Shown one piece after another: positions 32,475 through 39,394 of a stretch of 39,394 bases of DNA; position 1 is the first letter of the stretch, and each line of letters starts with the position of its first letter. The notes below the pieces were generated by a model. That model ran no database searches. It worked only from the letters and a program-made list of their open reading frames with translations, and was not told the origin of the DNA. Position numbers and translations under genes: made by a program. Source of the stretch: Mycobacterium sp. 1100029.7 (GTDB taxonomy: Bacteria > Actinomycetota > Actinomycetes > Mycobacteriales > Mycobacteriaceae); contig NZ_LZSC01000019.1 in the NCBI RefSeq assembly GCF_001665235.1, positions 1 to 39,394 of the forward strand, written 5' to 3'.

Positions 32475-34847
32475 TCATGCGGCTGACGTCACCCGGTAGA
32501 CGTCGTAGACGCCTTCGACGTTGCGCACCACGTTGAGCAGGTGTCCCAAATGCTTGGGATCGCCCATCTCAAAGGTGAAGCGGCTGATGGCAACTCGGTC
32601 TCCGGAGGAGGTGGTGACCGACGCCGAGAGGATGTTGACCTTCTCGTCGGCCAGAACCCGGGTGACATCCGACAGCAGCCGGTGCCGATCGAGCGCCTCG
32701 ACCTGGATGGCCACCAGGAACACCGACGACGGCGACGGCGCCCAGAGCACCTCGATGATCCGTTCGGCCTGCTGCTGCAGTGACGCGGCATTGGTGCAGT
32801 CGGTGCGGTGCACGCTGACACCCCCGCCGCGGGTGACGAAGCCCATGATCTGGTCGCCCGGCACCGGGGTGCAGCACTTGGCCAGCTTGGTCAACACGCC
32901 GGGTGCGCCGGGCACCGAGACGCCGACGTCATCTGTGCTGCGCGGGCGGCGCAACATGGTTGTCGGCGTTGACCGTTCGGCGAGATCCTCTTCGGCCTGG
33001 TCGATGCCGCCGAGCTCGGCCAGCAGCCGCTGCACGACGTGCCGCGCCGATACGTGGCCCTCACCGATCGCGGTGTACATCGCCGAGACGTCGGTGTAGT
33101 GCAGCTCGTGCGCCACCGCGGCCATCGCCTCGCCATTGACCAAGCGCTGCAACGGAAGTCCGCCGCGACGGACCTCACGGGCCATCGCCTCCTTGCCGGC
33201 CTCCAGCGCCTCCTCGCGACGCTCCTTGGCGAACCACTGCCGAATCTTCGCCTTGGCCCGCGGCGACACCACGAACTGCTGCCAGTCCCGCGACGGCCCG
33301 GCGTTGGGCGCCTTGGACGTGAAAACCTCGACGACTTCCCCGTTTTCGAGCTTGCGCTCCAGCGCCACCAGGCGGCCGTTGACGCGGGCGCCGATGCAGC
33401 GGTGCCCGACCTCGGTGTGCACCGCGTAGGCGAAGTCGACCGGTGTGGAGCCGTTGGGCAGCGTGATGACATCGCCCTTCGGGGTGAACACGAAAAGCTC
33501 TTGCACCGCAAGGTCGTAACGCAACGACTCCAGGAACTCTCCCGGGTCGGCGGCCTCACGTTGCCAGTCGAGCAGTTGCCGCATCCACGCCATGTCGTCG
33601 ATCTCGGTGGCGGCGTGCGAATGCGGAACGCCGTTGCGGCCCTTGGCTTCCTTGTAGCGCCAGTGCGCGGCGATGCCGTATTCGGCAGTGCGGTGCATGT
33701 CCCGGGTGCGGATCTGCACCTCCAGCGGCTTGCCTTCCGATCCGACGACCGTGGTGTGCAGCGATTGGTAGACACCGTATCGGGGCTGGGCGATGTAGTC
33801 CTTGAACCGCCCCGCCATCGGCTGCCACAGCGAGTGCACCACGCCGACCGCGGCGTAGCAATCCCGGATCTCGTCGCACAGGATGCGGATGCCGACCAGG
33901 TCGTGGATGTCGTCGAAGTCGCGGCCCTTGACGATCATCTTCTGGTAGATCGACCAGTAGTGCTTAGGCCGGCCCTCCACTGTCGCTTTGATTTTCGATG
34001 CGTTCAGGGTGGCGACGATCTCGGCGCGGACCTTGGCCAGGTAGGTGTCGCGCGAGGGCGCGCGACCGGCCACCAGCCGGACGATCTCTTCGTATTTCTT
34101 GGGGTGCAGGATCGCGAACGACAGGTCTTCGAGTTCCCATTTGACGCTGGCCATGCCCAGCCGATGTGCCAGGGGCGCAATGACTTCCAACGTCTCGCGG
34201 GCTTTGCGCGCCTGCTTTTCCGGCGGCAGGAAGCGCATCGTCCGCATGTTGTGCAGCCGGTCGGCCACCTTGATCACCAGCACCCGGGGGTCCCGGGCCA
34301 TCGCGGTGATCATCTTGCGAATGGTCTCGCCCTCGGCGGCGTTGCCCAGCTCGACGCGGTCCAGCTTGGTCACCCCGTCGACCAGGTGGCCGACCTCCTC
34401 GCCGAATTCCTCGCTCAACGCCTCCAGCGTGTACCCGGTGTCCTCGACGGTGTCGTGCAGCAGCGCGGCAACCAAAGTCGTGGTGTCCATGCCCAATTCG
34501 GCAAGAATGTTGGCTACGGCCAGCGGATGGGTGATGTAGGGGTCGCCGGAGCGGCGCAGCTGGCTGGCGTGCCGCTGGTCGGCGACCTCGAATGCCCGGT
34601 TGAGCATCGAGAGGTTGGCCTTGGGGTAGATCTCGCGGTGCACCGCAACCAGCGGCTCTAGCACCGGATTGAGCGTGCTGCGCTGCGCGGTCATGCGCCG
34701 GGCCAGCCGGGCCCGGACCCGCCGGGACGCACTGCTGGACGTCTTCAGGGTTTCGGTCGGCGCGTCCGTCGAGTCGACCGGCGGCGCGGACAGTGGCGAC
34801 TCCGTGGGCGGCGCAACAGTTTGCGCCGTGCCTTGCTCGTCAGCCAC
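32475..34847 (-). CDS. relA: Bifunctional (p)ppGpp synthetase/hydrolase, RelA/SpoT homologue
   Basis: I chose GTG 34847, which has GGAGG eight bases upstream and gives 790 residues; a GTG at 34856 overlaps that ribosome binding site and is unlikely. Domains in order: HD hydrolase ([37 protein letters not shown]); synthetase ([44 protein letters not shown]); TGS ([20 protein letters not shown]); a helical/zinc-finger-like region with CCTPVPGD; and a C-terminal ACT domain ending VYRVTSAA. It makes (p)ppGpp from ATP and GTP/GDP under starvation and also degrades it. It is the last gene of the secD-secF-lipoprotein-apt-relA run, 30 bp after apt. Confidence 0.98.
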   Translation of the reverse strand: MADEQGTAQTVAPPTESPLSAPPVDSTDAPTETLKTSSSASRRVRARLARRMTAQRSTLNPVLEPLVAVHREIYPKANLSMLNRAFEVADQRHASQLRRSGDPYITHPLAVANILAELGMDTTTLVAALLHDTVEDTGYTLEALSEEFGEEVGHLVDGVTKLDRVELGNAAEGETIRKMITAMARDPRVLVIKVADRLHNMRTMRFLPPEKQARKARETLEVIAPLAHRLGMASVKWELEDLSFAILHPKKYEEIVRLVAGRAPSRDTYLAKVRAEIVATLNASKIKATVEGRPKHYWSIYQKMIVKGRDFDDIHDLVGIRILCDEIRDCYAAVGVVHSLWQPMAGRFKDYIAQPRYGVYQSLHTTVVGSEGKPLEVQIRTRDMHRTAEYGIAAHWRYKEAKGRNGVPHSHAATEIDDMAWMRQLLDWQREAADPGEFLESLRYDLAVQELFVFTPKGDVITLPNGSTPVDFAYAVHTEVGHRCIGARVNGRLVALERKLENGEVVEVFTSKAPNAGPSRDWQQFVVSPRAKAKIRQWFAKERREEALEAGKEAMAREVRRGGLPLQRLVNGEAMAAVAHELHYTDVSAMYTAIGEGHVSARHVVQRLLAELGGIDQAEEDLAERSTPTTMLRRPRSTDDVGVSVPGAPGVLTKLAKCCTPVPGDQIMGFVTRGGGVSVHRTDCTNAASLQQQAERIIEVLWAPSPSSVFLVAIQVEALDRHRLLSDVTRVLADEKVNILSASVTTSSGDRVAISRFTFEMGDPKHLGHLLNVVRNVEGVYDVYRVTSAA

Positions 34848-34877
34848 GTTGGTCACCTCCGATTTCGAGGATATCCC

Positions 34878-35435
34878 CTACACCCGGCACAGACTGTGTA
34901 CTTGCAATCCGCCGACATTCTCGCGGCCGCCCAGTGCGCTGAGTTCCATCACCACCGCGGCCCCCGCGACCCGGGCGCCCGCCTGCTCCAGCAGCAATGC
35001 CGCCGCGTGCAGCGTGCCGCCGGTGGCCAGCACGTCGTCGATGATCATCACGCTGCGCTCGCGCAGGTCGATGCCGTCGGCCGGGACTTCCAGCGTGGCG
35101 CTGCCGTATTCGAGGTCGTACTCCACGGTGTACACCGGCGGTGGCAGTTTGCCGCCCTTGCGGATGGCCAGCACGCCGGTGCCGAGGCGGTCGGCGACCG
35201 AGGCCGCCACCAGGAACCCGCGGGAGTCGATGCCGGCGACCAGATCGGCGCCCGCAGCGACCGCGGCCAGCGCGTCGGTCACCGCGCTCAGGCCCGGCCC
35301 GTCGGCGAACAGCGGAGTCAGGTCCTTGAACTGGACCCCGGGCTGCGGAAAGTCGGCCACCTCACGGGTCAACGACGCGATCAGCCCGGACAGCGGTGCG
35401 TCCTCACGAATGCCGGTCACTGCAGCAACGCCCAT
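34878..35435 (-). CDS. apt: Adenine phosphoribosyltransferase
   Basis: The protein has 185 residues from the ATG at 35435 ([20 protein letters not shown]). The core has [55 protein letters not shown] and the PRPP-binding motif [13 protein letters not shown]. It converts adenine and PRPP to AMP in purine salvage. Its start overlaps the 3' end of the lipoprotein gene by 19 bp, so translation is probably coupled. The frame continues upstream (to 36638) only as an overlap with that gene. Pairing with relA puts purine salvage and the stringent response in one transcript. Confidence 0.95.
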   Translation of the reverse strand: MGVAAVTGIREDAPLSGLIASLTREVADFPQPGVQFKDLTPLFADGPGLSAVTDALAAVAAGADLVAGIDSRGFLVAASVADRLGTGVLAIRKGGKLPPPVYTVEYDLEYGSATLEVPADGIDLRERSVMIIDDVLATGGTLHAAALLLEQAGARVAGAAVVMELSALGGRENVGGLQVHSLCRV

Positions 35436-37066
35436 CGATCCATATTCCAACCGGCCCCCCAGCGGGTCGGATTCGCGGTGACCGCGTACATCTTCTTCGA
35501 CATCAACAGGGTGCGCTGCTGCCGGTAGAGCGGCAAAGTCGGCATGTCGCCCCACAGTACCGGCGCCCCCTCGGCGAGCAGCCGGACGCGCTCGGCGGGG
35601 TCCGCCGACACCGCCAGGGCACCGATGATGCCGTCCACCTGCGGATTTGCGTATGCGGACAGGTTGTTTCCGTTGCCGCTGTGCAGGTCGTAGGCGTCCA
35701 TGGCCGACGACCCGGAGGACCCGCTGCCACTGGCCCCGCCGGTACTGGCCAGCAACACGTCGATCTTGCCGTCCTTGAGTGCCTGCGGTCCGGAGGTGTC
35801 GAGGGTGACGCCGGCGACGCTGATGCCGGCCGGGGCGCACGCCTTGGTGATGGATCCGACGGTGACGGCCAGCCGGGCGTTGGGGCCCTGATAGCCGATT
35901 CGCACCGCCAGCGGCGCGCCGCCCAGGGCATCGCGCGCGGCGGCGGCATCGGCCTTGACGAATGGAGCGGCGTCGGCGGCGCCGTCGGCCTGCGCGACCG
36001 CATCTTCGGTGGCCGGCGACAGGCGGGAGTTCGCGATCGGCACGCCGGCGTCGTGCGCGATCACGTCCCGGGGCGTGCACTGCGCGAACGCCCGGCGGGC
36101 CTTGGGCTGCGCCAGCGGCCCCTGCGGCGCGAAGATCAGCTGCTCGATGCCCGCCGACGGCGAATCGGTGCGCTCGTAGTTGTCCGGCGTGGTCAGCGTT
36201 CCCGACGACCCGGCGGCGACATCCACCACGTCGACGCTGCGATTGTTGACCCGGTCCTGGATGTCGGGCGCCTGCGGCGACACCGTGATCCGTTTGGTGA
36301 TCGCCTTGGGTCCCCACCACCGGTCGTTGGCGACCAGCACCACCGCGCCGTTGTCCAGAACGGACTCGATCTTGTACGGCCCCGACGACGGGAAGCGCTT
36401 GACGATGTCCTCGGATTTGAGGCCGGGCCGCAGCTCCCAGGTGCTGTTCCACAGCTGCGCGATCTGTGCGACCGTCGGCGCGTTGTTGCTGAGCAGTGCC
36501 GCGGTCACGTCGATGTTGAGCTGGTCGGCGATGACATGCGACGGCAGCATCGTGGTCGCCGTGAACAGCTGCGGGTATTCGACGACACCGCGGTCCGGGA
36601 CGAACGAAACTCGCGCCTTCTTCTGCCCCGGTATGCATTCAATGTTGGCGATGTCGACGTAGCCGGCCTGGGTGGCGGCGTCGAAGCCGGGAAACCGTCC
36701 CGACTGGGCGGCCCAGGCGAGCACCAGGTCGTCGCAGGTCACCGGCTTGCCGTCGGAGTAGACGGCATTGTCGGCGATCTGGTAGTCGAGCACCAACGGC
36801 GAACCGCTCACCACCGAAACGCTGCCGAAGTCGTGGTCGGCGACCACCTGGCCGTCGGGGCCGTGGTAGCCGAACCCGGTCAGCGTGCGGGCGAACGCCT
36901 GCGCGCCGGCCGACGCGGCGCCGACCGTGGTGTTGACGTTGTAGCTGCTCAGCGGGCCGTCGACGACGTAGGCGATCTGCGAAGCGGCGCTACCCGAGCA
37001 GCCGGTCAGGGCGAACGTCGACGCAAGCGCTGCAGCCAGGGCAAGGAATGCCGCGCGCCGAAGCAT
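35417..37066 (-). CDS. Lipoprotein, family 5 extracellular solute-binding protein (Rv2585c-like)
   Basis: The protein has 549 residues from the ATG at 37066 ([20 protein letters not shown]). The signal peptide ends in a lipobox LTGC, giving a lipid-anchored mature protein that starts [15 protein letters not shown]. The body is an SBP family 5 (peptide/nickel/oligopeptide-binding) domain, with [43 protein letters not shown] and [16 protein letters not shown]. No permease or ATPase genes are adjacent. It is instead 5 bp downstream of secF and overlaps apt, so an ABC partner, if any, is elsewhere. A Ser/Gly-rich loop ([10 protein letters not shown]) near residue 450 is probably disordered. The ligand is unknown. 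Confidence 0.9.
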   Translation of the reverse strand: MLRRAAFLALAAALASTFALTGCSGSAASQIAYVVDGPLSSYNVNTTVGAASAGAQAFARTLTGFGYHGPDGQVVADHDFGSVSVVSGSPLVLDYQIADNAVYSDGKPVTCDDLVLAWAAQSGRFPGFDAATQAGYVDIANIECIPGQKKARVSFVPDRGVVEYPQLFTATTMLPSHVIADQLNIDVTAALLSNNAPTVAQIAQLWNSTWELRPGLKSEDIVKRFPSSGPYKIESVLDNGAVVLVANDRWWGPKAITKRITVSPQAPDIQDRVNNRSVDVVDVAAGSSGTLTTPDNYERTDSPSAGIEQLIFAPQGPLAQPKARRAFAQCTPRDVIAHDAGVPIANSRLSPATEDAVAQADGAADAAPFVKADAAAARDALGGAPLAVRIGYQGPNARLAVTVGSITKACAPAGISVAGVTLDTSGPQALKDGKIDVLLASTGGASGSGSSGSSAMDAYDLHSGNGNNLSAYANPQVDGIIGALAVSADPAERVRLLAEGAPVLWGDMPTLPLYRQQRTLLMSKKMYAVTANPTRWGAGWNMDRWALLQ

Positions 37067-37071
37067 CGCGG

Positions 37072-38361
37072 CTACCGCCGGCCGGCGTTTCGCTTGCCGC
37101 TCGGACGCTTGGTACCGGTGGGCCGTACGGGCCGGGCTCCCGGCGCCGGCTTGCTCGGTGTCGGCTTGTCGGTTTCCTCGGTCGCCGCGTCCGTGGTGGG
37201 CGACGCGTCCGTGGTGGTGTCGGCGGGCTCGTCGGCGGTGACCGTCTCCTTCGGCGTCACAGGCTTGCGCCGTTTGGCGACGCGGCGGGTGTGCGTACGC
37301 ACCAGCTCGGTGCGCTCGCGCAGCGTGACCAGCAGCGGGGTGGCGAAGAAGATCGACGAGTAGGTGCCGACCAGGATGCCGACCAGCTGGACCAGCGCCA
37401 GGTCTTTCAGCGTGCCGACGCCCAGCAGCCACACCGCCACCACCATCAGCGCCAGCACCGGCAGCACCGAGATCAGGCTGGTGTTGATCGACCGCATGAA
37501 GGTCTGGTTGATGGCCAGGTTGGCTTCCTCGGCGAAGGTGCGCCGGGTGGTGTGCTGGAAGTCTTTGGTGTTCTCCTCGACCTTGTCGAAGACGATGACG
37601 GTGTCATACAGCGAGAACCCCAGGATGGTCAGCAGACCGATCACGGTGGCCGGACTGACCTCGAAGCCCACCAGCGAATACACGCCGGCGGTCACGGCCA
37701 GGTCGAACACCATGGTCGTCAGCGCGGAGATCGCCATATAGCGCTCGTAGCGGACCATGATGTAGAGGCTGACCAGCACCAGGAACACGCCCAGTGCGAG
37801 CAGCGCCTTCTTGGTGATCTGATCGCCCCAGGTCTCCGACACCGCCGAATCGCTGATCGCCGCCTTGTTGGGCTTGCCGTCGGTGCCTTTGGGCTGGAAC
37901 GCGTCGAACAGCGCGTTGCGCAGCTTCGACGTCTGGTCGTTGGACAGTGTCTCGGAGCTGATCTGCACCGTCGCCGACGCGCCGCTGCCGACGACGACCA
38001 CCGATTCCGCGTCGCGGCCCAAGGTCTTGCGGAACACCTCCTGCACCTGCGAGGTGGTCACGTGGCCTGTCCCGCCAACGGCAGGCAGCGACACCGTGGT
38101 GCCGCCCTTGAAGTCGATTCCGAAAGTGAAGCCGCGCACGATGATCGACAGGATTGCGATCGCCACGATCGCGCCGCTGATGGCGTACCAGAGCCGGCGC
38201 CGCCCGACCACCTCGAACGCGCCGGTGCCGGTGTAGAGCCGGGAGATCAGGCTGTGGTGCGGCAGCTGCGCGGCGGAGTCCGACTTCAGCTCCACCGCAC
38301 TGTCGCTTTCGGTGATCTCGGCCGCGTCGGTCTCGGAGCCGGTTTTGCCCTTGGAGGTCAT
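37072..38361 (-). CDS. secF: Protein translocase subunit SecF
   Basis: The protein has 429 residues from the ATG at 38361. A charged N-terminal tail of about 60 residues is followed by a first membrane segment (WYAISGAIVAIAILSIIV). The SecF signature GFTFGIDFKGGTTVSLP comes next, then a periplasmic domain. Five more membrane segments follow, including VIGLLTILGFSLYDTVIVFDKVEEN, typical of the SecD/SecF RND-like proton pathway. The tail is long and Lys/Arg/Thr/Pro-rich. With SecD it helps pull exported proteins out of SecYEG using the proton motive force. It starts 4 bp after the secD stop. Confidence 0.96.
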   Translation of the reverse strand: MTSKGKTGSETDAAEITESDSAVELKSDSAAQLPHHSLISRLYTGTGAFEVVGRRRLWYAISGAIVAIAILSIIVRGFTFGIDFKGGTTVSLPAVGGTGHVTTSQVQEVFRKTLGRDAESVVVVGSGASATVQISSETLSNDQTSKLRNALFDAFQPKGTDGKPNKAAISDSAVSETWGDQITKKALLALGVFLVLVSLYIMVRYERYMAISALTTMVFDLAVTAGVYSLVGFEVSPATVIGLLTILGFSLYDTVIVFDKVEENTKDFQHTTRRTFAEEANLAINQTFMRSINTSLISVLPVLALMVVAVWLLGVGTLKDLALVQLVGILVGTYSSIFFATPLLVTLRERTELVRTHTRRVAKRRKPVTPKETVTADEPADTTTDASPTTDAATEETDKPTPSKPAPGARPVRPTGTKRPSGKRNAGRR

Positions 38362-38365
38362 CGCG

Positions 38366-39394
38366 CTATCCCCGTCCCGTCTTCACGTTCGCCGAAGCCC
38401 GGCGTTCGCGGGCGACCTGCTGTACAGCTCCCAGGCCGTTGTATGCGGGCTTTGCCAGCGTCGGCGATTTGGAGGCCAGGTACACCAGCGGCCAGGTCAC
38501 CAGGAACACCACCACGATGTCGAGGACGGTGGTCAGTCCCAGAGTGAACGCGAACCCGCGCACCTGCCCGATCGCCAGCGCGTACAGCACCGCGGCGGCC
38601 AGGAAGGTCACGGCGTTACCCGACACGATGGTCTTGCGGGCCCGCGCCCAGCCTCGTGGCACCGCCGAGCGGAACGAACGGCCTTCGCGGATCTCGTCTT
38701 TGATGCGTTCGAAGAACACCACGAACGAGTCGGCGGTGGTACCGATACCGATGATCAGACCCGCGATGCCGGCCAGGTCCAGGGTGTAGTTGATCTGCCG
38801 GCCCAGGATCACCAAGATCGCGAAAATCATTGCGCCAGAGGCGATCAGCGATAGCGCGGTGAGCAGGCCCAGCACCCGGTAGTACAGCAGCGAATACAAC
38901 AGCACCAGCAGCAGACCGATGGCACCGGCGATGAGCCCAGCCTTCAGCGAAGTCAATCCCAGTGTCGCCGAGACGGTTTGGGCCTCCGACGATTCGAAGG
39001 ACAGCGGCAGCGACCCGTACTTCAAGACGTTGGCCAGCTGGCCCGCGGTGGAGGCGTTGAACGGCGGGTCGCCGCCCGAGATCTGGGTCCGGCCACCGGG
39101 GATCGCTTCCTGGATCATCGGCGCGCTGACGACCTGCGAGTCCAGTGTGAACGCGGTCTGGGTGCCGACGTGGGCAGCGGTGAAGTCGGCCCAGGTGTTG
39201 GCCGCGGCGGGCTTGAACTGCACGTCGACGACGAAGCCGATGCCGCGCTGATTCATCGTCGAGCTGGCGTCCTGGATCTGGTCGCCGCTGATGATCGACG
39301 GGCCCAGCAGGTAGGCGACCTTGTGGTCGGTCGAGCACGTCACCAGCGGCAGCTTGGGATCGTCGTTGCCGGCCAGGATGTCTTCTTTGTCGCA
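38366..39394 (-). CDS. secD: Protein translocase subunit SecD, C-terminal part (cut by window edge)
   Basis: The frame is open from the edge at 39394 to the stop at 38366, giving 342 residues. These cover the end of the periplasmic head ([32 protein letters not shown] [32 protein letters not shown]) and the C-terminal membrane bundle. The bundle has the SecD signature [20 protein letters not shown], followed by [15 protein letters not shown]. The N-terminal part and first membrane helix lie outside the window. It is the upstream partner of secF in the same transcript. Confidence 0.96.
   Translation of the reverse strand, partial: CDKEDILAGNDDPKLPLVTCSTDHKVAYLLGPSIISGDQIQDASSTMNQRGIGFVVDVQFKPAAANTWADFTAAHVGTQTAFTLDSQVVSAPMIQEAIPGGRTQISGGDPPFNASTAGQLANVLKYGSLPLSFESSEAQTVSATLGLTSLKAGLIAGAIGLLLVLLYSLLYYRVLGLLTALSLIASGAMIFAILVILGRQINYTLDLAGIAGLIIGIGTTADSFVVFFERIKDEIREGRSFRSAVPRGWARARKTIVSGNAVTFLAAAVLYALAIGQVRGFAFTLGLTTVLDIVVVFLVTWPLVYLASKSPTLAKPAYNGLGAVQQVARERRASANVKTGRG

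Noticed and set aside
34878..36638. A 586-codon frame extending apt upstream
   Set aside because: The extension is Arg/Gly-rich shadow sequence inside the solute-binding lipoprotein gene; the apt start at 35435 gives normal length.
1..39394. tRNA, rRNA, insertion sequence or prophage genes
   Set aside because: No cloverleaf-like sequence, transposase motif, terminal inverted repeat pair or phage structural protein was recognised on either strand by reading.

Overview
This is high-GC actinobacterial DNA whose gene order matches the Mycobacterium tuberculosis Rv2559-Rv2587 region (transglutaminase/ATP-grasp cluster, aspS, Rv2573-Rv2578 homologues, hisS, glyoxalase II, ppiB, relA, apt, Rv2585 homologue, secF, secD). 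Protein sequences, GTG/TTG starts and leaderless-type promoters all fit Mycobacterium. Several genes between the conserved blocks are not at this locus in M. tuberculosis as I recall it. They are an F420-type oxidoreductase, an aldolase/DapA/XRE-cupin module, a HelD-type RNA polymerase ATPase, a DUF222-HNH gene, a small PPE-like ORF and two kinase genes. This points to a non-tuberculous species; I cannot name it. No rRNA, tRNA, CRISPR array or transposase was seen.

Layout. 1-2.2 kb: three proline/glycine-rich membrane-protein genes, one cut by the window edge. 2.3-10.3 kb: large transglutaminase/DUF2126 and circularly permuted ATP-grasp/alpha-E genes on +, facing a small transglutaminase and a zinc-ribbon HEXXH protein on -. 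10.4-14.0 kb: YjbR-like protein, FUSC-type membrane protein, deazaflavin oxidoreductase, aspS. 14.1-16.2 kb: a ketopantoate-reductase-like gene lacking a normal start codon, a wrecked SRPBCC gene, and a YpfJ-type metalloprotease. 16.2-18.5 kb: class II aldolase and DapA-like lyase, divergent from an XRE-cupin regulator across an inverted-repeat operator. 18.5-20.6 kb: small exported protein and a Tat-exported purple-acid-phosphatase-like gene with a frameshift. 20.6-25.4 kb: two LexA/SOS boxes, one between a radical SAM SPL-like gene and helD, the other over the start of the DUF222-HNH gene. 25.4-27.8 kb: small PPE-SVP-like ORF, hisS, glyoxalase II. 27.9-32.4 kb: membrane cyclophilin PpiB, then two tandem receptor Ser/Thr kinases whose extracytoplasmic domains are cyclophilin domains copied from PpiB. 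32.5-39.4 kb: secD-secF-lipoprotein-apt-relA, tightly packed on the minus strand.

The most notable system is ppiB plus the two kinase-TM-cyclophilin fusions. The PpiB ectodomain, linker included, is joined to a PknD/PknE-like cytosolic kinase. The two fusion cyclophilins have lost different catalytic residues, which suggests they act as ligand-binding sensors. Both kinase genes start with GTG exactly 6 nt after a TAnnnT -10 element, as leaderless mRNAs would. The SOS boxes and the aldolase operator are further regulatory signals visible directly in the sequence.
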